Of a stretch of DNA of 52,817 nucleotides, positions 35,131 to 44,300 are shown in pieces. The DNA is taken from positions 1-52,817 of the forward strand of contig JAITVS010000043.1 in NCBI GenBank assembly GCA_031285685.1, read 5' to 3'. Under the pieces are notes generated by a model, which did not search any database, was not told where the DNA came from, and saw only the letters and a program-made list of their open reading frames with translations. Made by a program: the position numbers and the translations under genes. Every line of letters starts with the position of its first letter. Position 1 is the stretch's first letter. Source of the stretch: Tannerella sp. GTDB taxonomy: Bacteria; Bacteroidota; Bacteroidia; Bacteroidales; Tannerellaceae.

Positions 35131-37302
35131 TCAGAGATTATCAAAAATAAAATTCGACATACGGGTGTATAAATGCATCCGTGTATTACCGCCGGAAATA
35201 CCATGATTCCGGTCCCGGTACATCTGCATCTCAAACTGTTTGCCGGCCTGCACCAAAGCCTCCGCATAATCCATGCTTTGCTTGAAATGCACATTATCAT
35301 CCGCCGTTCCGTGGACAAGCAATAGTTTACCCTGCAGATTTTTCGCCTGTTTTATCGGTGATGTCTCATCATACCCCTTCAGATTTTCTTTCGGCGTACG
35401 CATATAACGCTCGGTGTAAACCGTATCATAATAACGCCAGTCGGTCGGAGGCGCTACGGCGATACCGGCCTTAAAGACTCCGTTGCCTACACTCATTGCC
35501 ATCAATGTGTTATATCCTCCGAAACTCCATCCCCATATTGCGATACGGTCCTTATCTACATACGGCAGTTTGCCGAGAGCTACCGCCGCAGCTACCTGAT
35601 CGCGCGACTCGAGATGTCCCATACGCAGGTATGTACACTTACGGAAAGCCTCTCCGCGCGCACCGGTTCCCCGTCCGTCCACACAGACGTAAATATACCC
35701 GTTTGCCGCCATATACTGCTCCCAATCCATACCGAAACGATCCAGTACCGACTGTGAATTCGGCCCGCTATACTGATACATTACAACCGGATATTTTTTT
35801 GACTCACTGAAGTTTGCAGGCTTCACGATCCAGGCATTAAACTCCTCTCCGGTCGATGTTGTGATTGTTGTAAACTCTTTCGTCGAAACGGCATATTCCG
35901 ACAATTTCGCTTTCAGCGCCGCATTGTCCTGAAGCACACGCAACTCTCTGGCCGTTTTCGTTTCGTGGACACTGATACGCATCGGCTCCTTCACATTTGA
36001 AAAGCGGTTCACGTAATACGCATAATTAGCGCTGAACACCGCACTGTTTGTACCCTGCATCGTCGACAAACGCGTTTTTTTCCCTTTTGCATCGACGGAA
36101 TAGACCGAACGGCGCACTGGACTCTCTTCCGCCGATTCGTAATAAACCGTCCCCGTTGCTTCGTCTTTGCCGATCAATTGAGTCACATCCCAGTTTCCGG
36201 TGGTCACCTGCCGTTGCATCACACCTGTAGGCGAATACTGGTATATATGTGCATAGCCGTCTTTCTCACTCACATACAGGAATCCGCTCTTTGAAAACCG
36301 GATGGCGCTCATCCATTCGGAATCAATATACGCTTTGTTTTCATCTTTCATGATCAACTTAAATACTCCGCTTTTCGGATTGGCGTGATAAAGATTAAAG
36401 ACGTTCTGCTGACGGTTCAGTGTCATCACAGCCAACTGAGAAGGTTCAGCCGCAAACCGGATATACGGGATATAGATTTCTTCATTCTGAGGGACTTTCA
36501 ACTCTTTGATATCTTTCGTTTCAACACTATAGGAATAAACGGTTACCTTCGAATTATTTTCTCCTGCTTTCGGATATTTGAATCTTTGTTCATACGGATA
36601 ATAGGAATCTCCATACATCGCCATGGAATACTCCGGCACCTCCGTTTCGTCAAAGCGCGCATACGCCAGGTATTCGTTATCCGGCGACCAGGCCATCAAG
36701 TTCGTTACGGCAAACTCTTCCTCATAAACCCAATCCGTAGCGCCGTTAATGATCTTATTCACTTCTCCGTCTTTCGTCACCTGCGTTTCGGTATCATAAT
36801 CAAATTTTTTGATCCAGATATTATTATCTTCCACATAAGCGCACATACGCCCGTCGGGAGAAAATGTCGGTATCATCACTTTCTTTCCCGACACGTTCAA
36901 TTGTTTCACCATACGGCGACGTACATCGTAGTCATATACATCGGCGCGGAACGAATGCCGGTAAATCTGTTCTCTTTCACGAATAATCAGAATATGATGG
37001 CCTGTGGAACTGATTTCATAACCTTCAAAATCATCAAATGTACACTCCCGCGCATTCTTGACATCGAACAGTGTCTCAACAGGTTCTCCCGTACGATACG
37101 AATATTTGATAATCATCGTACGCTCCTTATTCATCGCCGTATAATGCTCTCCGTCAGGTAACGAACGCATCTCCCCGACAGATGTTTCCTGCCGGAATGT
37201 CCCATTCACGATATCAGACAGACTGATGCGCTTACTTCCCTGTTGCGCAAAAACATTCGCTGCCAACAGTAACATCAAAGATAAAATCCAGTTCTTTTTC
37301 AT
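35131..37302 (-). CDS. S9-family dipeptidyl peptidase IV
   Basis: A serine exopeptidase releasing X-Pro or X-Ala dipeptides, active in the periplasm. The 723 residues have a signal peptide (KKNWILSLMLLLAANVFAQ). An N-terminal beta-propeller follows, with the DPPIV-typical WVYEEEF segment (about 198) that binds the substrate N-terminus. The C-terminal alpha/beta-hydrolase domain has GWSFGGYNTL (Ser about 593; GWSYGG is more common) plus the Asp in GTADDNVHF and the His in YRDRNHGI. The gene is bracketed by two inverted structured elements. It is the only gene between them, and no clear -7 box lies immediately upstream, so the promoter is unresolved. Confidence 0.94.
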   Translation of the reverse strand: MKKNWILSLMLLLAANVFAQQGSKRISLSDIVNGTFRQETSVGEMRSLPDGEHYTAMNKERTMIIKYSYRTGEPVETLFDVKNARECTFDDFEGYEISSTGHHILIIREREQIYRHSFRADVYDYDVRRRMVKQLNVSGKKVMIPTFSPDGRMCAYVEDNNIWIKKFDYDTETQVTKDGEVNKIINGATDWVYEEEFAVTNLMAWSPDNEYLAYARFDETEVPEYSMAMYGDSYYPYEQRFKYPKAGENNSKVTVYSYSVETKDIKELKVPQNEEIYIPYIRFAAEPSQLAVMTLNRQQNVFNLYHANPKSGVFKLIMKDENKAYIDSEWMSAIRFSKSGFLYVSEKDGYAHIYQYSPTGVMQRQVTTGNWDVTQLIGKDEATGTVYYESAEESPVRRSVYSVDAKGKKTRLSTMQGTNSAVFSANYAYYVNRFSNVKEPMRISVHETKTARELRVLQDNAALKAKLSEYAVSTKEFTTITTSTGEEFNAWIVKPANFSESKKYPVVMYQYSGPNSQSVLDRFGMDWEQYMAANGYIYVCVDGRGTGARGEAFRKCTYLRMGHLESRDQVAAAVALGKLPYVDKDRIAIWGWSFGGYNTLMAMSVGNGVFKAGIAVAPPTDWRYYDTVYTERYMRTPKENLKGYDETSPIKQAKNLQGKLLLVHGTADDNVHFKQSMDYAEALVQAGKQFEMQMYRDRNHGISGGNTRMHLYTRMSNFIFDNL

Positions 37303-37321
37303 ATCATTGTTTTTTTGTATT

Positions 37322-37486
37322 CTTCTTTTCCTTGATGAAAAGAAGCAAAAATCAAGACTTCATGCACCTCGCATCGTTAAGCTTAACGTTCCGGTCGGCT
37401 AAAATCTATGTAACTCGCTTCGCTCAAACAGCATAGATTTTTTCACGCCTTCCTGCACTACTTAACGGCTCACCACACGAGGCCGG
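37322..37486 (-). repeat. structured repeat element, copy 2 (inverted)
   Basis: Read on the minus strand this matches 34965-35125 through most of its length, with the same order of parts: GGCCTCGTG-GTGAGCCG, the ~45-base identical core (37398-37442), CGGAACGT, CTTGATTTTTG, and a terminal hairpin. Here the hairpin arms are CTTCTTTT and AAAAGAAG, replacing GTTCTTTG and CAAAGAAC. This copy also holds the palindrome GTTAAGCTTAAC. It probably lies in the 5' leader of the dipeptidyl peptidase transcript. Confidence 0.7.
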
Positions 37487-37552
37487 TTTCTAAATTCTTT
37501 CCTCTTAACATTCTAATGAATAGCAAATATCATAATAATTTTCCAATTAGCG

Positions 37553-37583
37553 ATTGTCGCGGTATCAAAAATATGTACTTTTG
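37553..37583 (+). promoter_or_regulatory. promoter of the radical SAM gene
   Basis: ATTG (37553-37556), 19 bases, TACTTTTG (37576-37583); one mismatch in the -33 box. The start codon lies 33 bases downstream. Confidence 0.65.
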
Positions 37584-37616
37584 CAAAAAACAGTGAAATA
37601 GTTAAACAATCCCAAA

Positions 37617-38522
37617 GTGCTTATCAATAAAAAAACAAATACTTCTCATCCCGAATTTACCGATTACCTGCGGAAAAGATTCCCGCTTTTTAAGGTCCAG
37701 AAAATCTCCCTGGACGCAGGATTTACCTGCCCTAACCGCGACGGGACAAAAGGACGCGGCGGATGTACGTATTGTAACAACCAGACATTTAATCCGGATT
37801 ATTGTTCCGGGAATAAAAGTATCACAGGACAGCTGCGGGAAGGGATACAATTCTTCTCCCGTAAATACCCGGAGATGAAATACATCGCCTACTTTCAGGC
37901 TTATACCAATACATACGACAAAGTCGAATCACTAAGAAAAAAATATGAAGAGGCAATGGCGATGGAAAGAGTTGTGGGTATTATAATCGGGACGCGTCCC
38001 GATTCTGTTCCTGATGAGCTGCTGGACTACCTTCAGGAATTAAACAGACGTACTTTCGTAATGATCGAATATGGTATCGAAAGTACGTCTAATGAAACGC
38101 TGCAACGCATCAACCGCGGACACACCTACGAAGAAGCCGAAGATGCAGTCCGACGTACGGCAGAACGCGGAATACCTGCCGGGGCGCATATCATATTAGG
38201 GCTTCCCGGTGAAAGCCGGGTACAAATCCTCCGGCATGCGGATCGCATTTCATCGCTTCCCCTGACATCGGTGAAGCTACATCAGCTCCAGATCATCCGC
38301 GGAACAGCCATGGGAGACGAATACGAACGTTATCCCGAACATTTCCGGCTATATACCGCCGACGAGTATATCGGGCTTGTAATCGAATTTATGGACCGTT
38401 TACGAAAAGACATCCATATAGACCGTTTCGTATCGCAATCTCCGAAAGAACTGCTTATCGCTCCCGACTGGGGCCTGAAAAACCATGAGTTCAGAGCCAG
38501 ACTGGAGCAACGGCTAAAATAA
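37617..38522 (+). CDS. TIGR01212-family radical SAM protein (YhcC-like)
   Basis: A radical S-adenosylmethionine enzyme of unknown reaction, close to E. coli YhcC. The 301 residues have the iron-sulfur cysteine cluster in FTCPNRDGTKGRGGCTYCNN (Cys 38, 50 and 53), where the longer spacing is specific to this subfamily. AYFQAYTNTYDKVESLRKKYEEAM and IGTRPDSVPDELLDYL follow, then EYGIEST and HIILGLPGE. The start is GTG at 37617; no better ATG preserves the N-terminal helix. A strong terminator follows the stop. Confidence 0.9.
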   Translation: MLINKKTNTSHPEFTDYLRKRFPLFKVQKISLDAGFTCPNRDGTKGRGGCTYCNNQTFNPDYCSGNKSITGQLREGIQFFSRKYPEMKYIAYFQAYTNTYDKVESLRKKYEEAMAMERVVGIIIGTRPDSVPDELLDYLQELNRRTFVMIEYGIESTSNETLQRINRGHTYEEAEDAVRRTAERGIPAGAHIILGLPGESRVQILRHADRISSLPLTSVKLHQLQIIRGTAMGDEYERYPEHFRLYTADEYIGLVIEFMDRLRKDIHIDRFVSQSPKELLIAPDWGLKNHEFRARLEQRLK

Positions 38523-38559
38523 AATAAAAAGCCCGGCGGACTGCCAGGCTTTTTATTTT
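38521..38559. terminator. bidirectional terminator
   Basis: AAAATAAAAAGCC pairs with GGCTTTTTATTTT around a short inner GGC/GCC stem. It gives A/T-rich tails both ways, between the convergent radical SAM gene and the DUF6383 gene. Confidence 0.85.
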
Positions 38560-41248
38560 ATTTTACAACTATTTTCTGGGTTTTTGCGCCCACCTTGACG
38601 ATCAGGATGCCTCGCGAAACCGGTATATATTCTTTATCGGAAGTAAGTTCTCTCTTTGCAATCTGCTGCCCGAGTATATTAAATACCATTGCACTTTGTC
38701 CGGCAGCATTCAGGATCACGACCTGCCCTGTTCCTCCCGCAATCGAAACTTCCCTATTTACTTCTTCCGCTATCGGAGGAGGTATCACTTCGTTCGACAC
38801 CGTACTACCCTGGAAGCTCACCTTAAGCGCTCCGTCACGAGGACCAAAGTAAGTCACATTGTTCTTAACAGACAAATAACCCCGGGCATTTGTCCTGCCG
38901 GCGTCACCATATCCGGCTTCGGTTACAATATAATACTTACCGGACTCTTCCGATTCCTGCAAATAAAACCTGTATTCATTAACAGCCGGTCCGCTGATCA
39001 TGGTTCCGGAACCCAGTCGCAATTCATTGGCCGAAGAACGCGCCGCATTGATAAAATTCACCCGGTTATAGATTTCACCGTCCACAGTGACCACATAATT
39101 ATCATACGAAGCGAGCGAAGTCGAATCCATCACGTGAAGGAAATAGCCGGAAATTTTAAATTTATCGAAATTTGCAACTGTCGTATCGACATCTTTTACT
39201 ATATAGAACGACGGCTTATCCGGATTAAATGCCGGCCCCCTGGCCGTATCGACCCATAGCTGTAAATCGTATGGAGTATAGGAACCGGCCCTGAGCATAG
39301 ACTCGCCTTCTTTTCCCAACACCGCATAATCATAAAAATTCTTCGTCAGCCATTTCTGCTGCAATGATTGCGGATCCGTAATCCGGAATTCATAAAACCC
39401 TTTTCCTTTGCTCTCCGGGAATTCGGTCAGGTAAATATAAGGATCCGGCTCATCCGTCGAAGGCCTGTCGGTCTGTTCGATCCGGAAATAACTGTATGCC
39501 GACGAATCTATGGGCGCATGGATCAATTGTTTTGAAACCGAATCTACAATAAATTTATTAGTATATGACTCAGGAACAATATAGTACCCACCGCCATCGT
39601 CAGCTTCTTTAAAAGAAAAAAGCCCGGCATTATTCACATTCGTCATCACCGAAGGTGAATTACCTGACAGATACAACGTAGTATCAGCCATCGAACGCAT
39701 CCGGTACATATATTTTTTCAGGGAGACAATATCGCCAACCGCCGGCGCTCCGGAGAAGACCCTGGCCTCCTCAATAAGATAAGTTGCCGTATCGCCCCCT
39801 GCCAATAGCCTGACAGTTGCATCCGCACCCAAAATACGCCCGAAAAGGGTATCCGGAGAGGCATAAGAGAAATAATAACAAAAGGATCTCAGGTCGGAGG
39901 GTAAAAAGTATTTATACCCGATGACCGGATTCGTTTTATCAAACGAACCATAATTAACCGGCTTCACTTCTACGGTATCGCCCCTATAAATATACATATC
40001 AGCAATCGTATCCTTAACTCCCGCCACAGACGACGAATCGACCAGAAAATCAAACGTACCCGTATACCAGGCTTCCGTCTGCGTACGGTTCAGCAGGCCG
40101 TTTGTGTTTCTCCTGCTTACGACATACTGCCCGTCGGGCACATGCGCATAGACCGAATCCAGAAGAACAGACGTACCCCGGATATCCACCCCCATGAACT
40201 TTCCGGTATTCGTCCCCGACATATATTTGACTTTATACACCTGCGCACTGTCAAAGCGGAATAGCGGAATTACAACCGGCGGAATTTCATCTTCCAGTAG
40301 AAAAGAGAGGCATTTTACAACAGTCGTATCGCTGACGAGCATCACAACCGAATCGGCTGTCAGCCCCAGGAAATAATCCATCTTCGCCGAAGTATCACGC
40401 ACTATCAGCTTACCGGCTCCTTTCTCTTCCATAAAGAACGGGATCCCCCACCGCTTAAGCTGACCGGTAGTCTGAACCCTGGCTATCGTGTCGTTCACCG
40501 GTATATCGAACGCAAGCAGTTTATCCGTTTTTTTATTACTTATCCTGAAATAAGTAGTATCATTGACAATCGTATCTACGGCAAATTTCCATGCGGACCA
40601 ATCATTTCTCACCGTATCGACCGTAAGGCTATCCAGTGTGAGCTTTATGCTATCCGGCCGTAAATATCCGATCGATAAAACACCTGGCATACCGGCCGTA
40701 TCCGCTTTTATCCTGTAAAACTCATTTTCATCAGGTATAATCTTTTGCCGTTCAACACAAAACTGCATGCGGGTCAGAACAGATGTTTCCTTTGAAACCT
40801 TTACCGTTCCGTTATCATATGTAAGAAAATATCTTTCAGTATCGAAATAGGACAAAAACTTATCCGGCAAATCCCTCTCATCAAACAGGTCATACCACAC
40901 ATCCAGATCTCCGGCAGGATCAATCACAGCAATGGCATCTGCAGCAGGAACATTGAATATAACGGTATCCTGTGTTACTTTATTAATGATATAATAATCT
41001 AAAGGAGCATAAGGGGCTTTGCGGCTAAACCGCCACAAAGCATAATCACCTTTAACATCATCCACCAACACCCGCCTGGTATCAGACGAATCCACACGCA
41101 GATACCCGATATCAACAAACGCCGTATCCACTTTTATATAATAATAGACCGTATCTATCGGGCGTACAATCGAGGCTTTTGCTTGTACCGGCAACAAAAA
41201 AAACACCGTTAATACACCCCAAAATAAAGTAAAGAATCTTTTTTTCAT
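38558..41248 (-). CDS. large secreted protein with C-terminal T9SS/DUF6383-like domain
   Basis: An 896-residue secreted protein. The signal peptide is KKRFFTLFWGVLTVFFLLPVQA. The body consists of repeated beta-rich modules such as YYYIKVDTAFVDIGYLRVDS and YFRISNKKTDKLLAFDIP, perhaps trefoil-like. The last 65 residues (EVSIAGGTGQVVILNAAGQ, MVFNILGQQIAKREL, SRGILIVKVGAKTQKIVVK) resemble a type A T9SS sorting domain, related to DUF6383. The body is very rich in the Bacteroidales O-glycosylation triplet Asp-Ser/Thr-aliphatic (20 or more). The frame is open to 41332, but the promoter at 41274-41304 makes the ATG at 41248 the start. It is a separate transcript from the upstream giant gene, and its function is unknown. 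Confidence 0.8.
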   Translation of the reverse strand: MKKRFFTLFWGVLTVFFLLPVQAKASIVRPIDTVYYYIKVDTAFVDIGYLRVDSSDTRRVLVDDVKGDYALWRFSRKAPYAPLDYYIINKVTQDTVIFNVPAADAIAVIDPAGDLDVWYDLFDERDLPDKFLSYFDTERYFLTYDNGTVKVSKETSVLTRMQFCVERQKIIPDENEFYRIKADTAGMPGVLSIGYLRPDSIKLTLDSLTVDTVRNDWSAWKFAVDTIVNDTTYFRISNKKTDKLLAFDIPVNDTIARVQTTGQLKRWGIPFFMEEKGAGKLIVRDTSAKMDYFLGLTADSVVMLVSDTTVVKCLSFLLEDEIPPVVIPLFRFDSAQVYKVKYMSGTNTGKFMGVDIRGTSVLLDSVYAHVPDGQYVVSRRNTNGLLNRTQTEAWYTGTFDFLVDSSSVAGVKDTIADMYIYRGDTVEVKPVNYGSFDKTNPVIGYKYFLPSDLRSFCYYFSYASPDTLFGRILGADATVRLLAGGDTATYLIEEARVFSGAPAVGDIVSLKKYMYRMRSMADTTLYLSGNSPSVMTNVNNAGLFSFKEADDGGGYYIVPESYTNKFIVDSVSKQLIHAPIDSSAYSYFRIEQTDRPSTDEPDPYIYLTEFPESKGKGFYEFRITDPQSLQQKWLTKNFYDYAVLGKEGESMLRAGSYTPYDLQLWVDTARGPAFNPDKPSFYIVKDVDTTVANFDKFKISGYFLHVMDSTSLASYDNYVVTVDGEIYNRVNFINAARSSANELRLGSGTMISGPAVNEYRFYLQESEESGKYYIVTEAGYGDAGRTNARGYLSVKNNVTYFGPRDGALKVSFQGSTVSNEVIPPPIAEEVNREVSIAGGTGQVVILNAAGQSAMVFNILGQQIAKRELTSDKEYIPVSRGILIVKVGAKTQKIVVK

Positions 41249-41273
41249 ACGCACTTTTATTTTAAAGTTAGCG

Positions 41274-41304
41274 CAAATATACATCCTTTTCATTAAAATA
41301 CAAA
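41274..41304 (-). promoter_or_regulatory. promoter of the 896-residue secreted protein gene
   Basis: Minus strand TTTG (41301-41304), 19 bases, TATATTTG (41274-41281). An exact consensus match; it decides the start at 41248. Confidence 0.8.
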
Positions 41305-41330
41305 CATTTTTTACTGAAATGTTTGTATAC

Positions 41331-41376
41331 AAAAAAGGTCCGTGATACCATTACCACGGACCCTTTTTCAAATATA
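41331..41376 (-). terminator. terminator of the 1856-residue protein gene
   Basis: On the minus strand GGTCCGTG and CACGGACC form an 8-bp GC-rich stem around a 10-base loop, followed by TTTTTTG. It lies 11 bases after the stop codon. Confidence 0.9.
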
Positions 41377-41386
41377 GAGAAGATTT

Positions 41387-44300
41387 TTACTTCACAAGAG
41401 TTTTCACGGCGCTTTCTCCTTCAACAACTACAACTACAACACCTGCAGGAACTGCAATTGAAGCGTTGTCTGAAGAAACTTTCGTATTGGCAATTGTCTG
41501 ACCAAGCATATTGCTGATAACAACATTCTTACCTGTAGCATTAAGAATAGAAACCGTACCTGTTCCGGCAACCACTTTCACATCTGAAGTTTCAGGAGTA
41601 GTCACGCCTTCATTGCTTACAGGATTGTTCCTACGCTGAACATTAAATACAGCTCCGCCAGCCTGACCCATCACTTCCTGTGCATCCGAACGGGTAATTA
41701 CAAGAACGCCATTCTGGTTTTTAATCCAACCGCCATATCCCGGACGGATCATTGCACCATTTCTCGTATCACGATCCGTAGTTTCCGACTCAATTACAAA
41801 GTCACTTGCACCTCTTTCGATGTAACGGAATGAGAATACCCAGTCTTTATGTGTATTATCATCAAGAGCGATAACAGCCTGCAAACCGATTGTCTTTCCG
41901 TCTTTCAGCACCTGAGCATACGGTTTGAATGTACGGAATGTACGCAATTCACCCTGGCCTCTGTCTCCAAGAGGATAGTAAACTTCTTTATAAGTTTCAA
42001 CCGTATTCCAGCTAATCAATTTATCGAAATCGATATAATCGCCCGTTCCGGTTCCACCATACTCTTTACATAATTGTTGCCACAAAGCTTTCGGATCATT
42101 TACCGGATTCTTTTTATAAGCAGGTTCCACACCTTTCAATACATACAAGCTGTCGCCTTTATGTATCGCCCATGTGAATGCAGGGCGTTCCCATTTTACG
42201 TCATATGTATAAACAGAACCATTAGGCTTACGTATCACAGTTTCTTTGATCGGCTCAACTTTACTGAAGTTATCAGTTCTGTACAGATAACCTTTTACCG
42301 TCGCACTGCCGGTGGTAGGAATATCATATAATTTATTTGAGAATTCCCAGTCATAATCAGCATTCAGGACAGAATCCTTACCGGCTTTCGCATACATTGC
42401 AGAATTATACAGATAACGGCCGATTACATAATTACCATTAGGACTGTCTTTGTCGCCTGTGTTAGGATCACAATCACCTTTTTCATAAGGATTGTAAGGA
42501 TCTACAACCAACATATACTGAGGTTTAATCCATCCTGTACCACGATTGATATAAGCAGTATCCACAAAGATTGAATAATTCGTTCCCGGAGTCTTATAAT
42601 TAGGACCATACTGATAACTGTTATTCATACCCAGGTAGCTGATCACATTACCCAAACCATCTGATTGAATCAATGTATCGCGATAATAGTCGCCGGCGCC
42701 GTCATTGTAACGGTTATAAACACGACCTCCGTCGGCACCTTGCAGATTTGACTGTTCAGCGTCCGTATAGTTTCCTGAGTTCTCATACAATCTCCAACCG
42801 TCTTTGTCCTTATTGATATGATGGAATTCCAATGTATCCGGTATATCCGTACCATTCAGTTCGTCACCGAAGTTTCCTGCCGGTTCGTTTACATGGAAGC
42901 GGCGATAGATCGGATCATCATCTCTTTCCAACTGGAATGTTGAAGCGTTGGATGCAGGCGTATGGTCAGCGCGAAGAGTGAACAGAGCTTCTGCTGACTC
43001 GTCTTGTACTTCAAGTATCCCGAATCCAAGCTCATTACTATCTTTGATCATTCCCAATAGTCTTATTGCTGTAGGACTACCCAATAGCAAAGTATAGTAA
43101 TCCAGAACATCACCATAAGAAGGAGCTCCCCATTGATAATAATTTTGATCATCTACGCGGGCAGTATCCAAACGCTGTACCAATGCGAAGTAATCATTAC
43201 TCTTTGTATCTACATCAAAATATGTTTCGCGGAAATAGAAGTGAGGAATACCGAACAAACCGGCAGTGCTTCCCGAACCTTTCACATATTTCTTAATTGC
43301 ATTCGCTTTGTCTGCAAGAACGTAACGATCCTGTTCGCCGACAGTCAAATAATGACCGCTCACCGTCGGATGCCATCTGTAATAATCCTGAAGGAATAAA
43401 CGGTATGCCTGACGAACCAGCGGTGTCAGATAAGGAATACCCGTATTATTTTCATAGAAACCGAATCTTTCAAGAACAATCGAATCTGCATTTGTATACT
43501 GGCGGTCTTTATTTGCCAGATTGTTATAAACACCTGCAAAAAGCGCATTCTCTTTTCCTGCTTTTGTGTTTTGGGCAGTCAGGGCAACTTTACCTTGTCC
43601 ATAACTGTCAAGAGGACGGATTTCTTTATCTGTCATTTCCTGCAGGTTGAAATACAACTTATCGTAATAATCGATAGCCTGTACATAAAGGGCTGTATCT
43701 GTTGAACCTTCCTTATAACCATTCCAACTCATATATCTCGGAACTCCATCTTCTCCCCTTGTAGAATGATGCAGATATTTAAATGCATATACATCTACGA
43801 TGGTAGAATCTTTATCAATATACTTATAACCGAGGAACTGATTTTGTTTAACACCCTGGTCTAAGCGTATGAATGAGATTTCATCCTTTGAATACATCTC
43901 TGCAAGAGTAGCAAGAAATGTAGCCGCAGGTATAACTTTATTCGTTCCGATTGAATCCGCAGTAACGCCTGCATGAACATTCTTGTTATTAAACTTAGCG
44001 CCACTATAAATACCTGCAATCTGGAACGGAGCTGTCTGGTTCTCATAAACATATACATAAGGGAAGTTTACACGCTCAAACTCACGGTTCACCATTCTGA
44101 ACGGAGAATGTGCAACATTACGCGTGTTCATAATAGCCCACTGGTAAGAAGGGATCTTCGTCAGGTCCTCGTTTGATTCCGGGTTCGACCAGTATACAGA
44201 GTCTGTTACTGACGAGAGCGGCACACTGAGGTATTGTCCCAATGAGTTACGTATCAGGTACAATCCGTTCGGAATAGTAGCCTTTGCATTATCTTCACCT

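Larger units (their letters stand above)
37303..37616. other. intergenic region with repeat element and promoter
   Basis: No gene is seen. It contains the second structured element (37322-37486), directly 5' of the dipeptidyl peptidase gene, and the promoter of the radical SAM gene (37553-37583). Confidence 0.6.

Noticed and set aside
36385-37161. 258-codon plus-strand ORF antisense to the dipeptidyl peptidase
   Set aside because: The peptidase motifs on the other strand are unmistakable; the antisense frame shows no recognisable domain.
34965-37486. Composite transposon with inverted terminal repeats
   Set aside because: The inverted elements lack transposase genes, and I see no target-site duplication; the enclosed gene is an ordinary dipeptidyl peptidase and the elements look like structured RNA or DNA.
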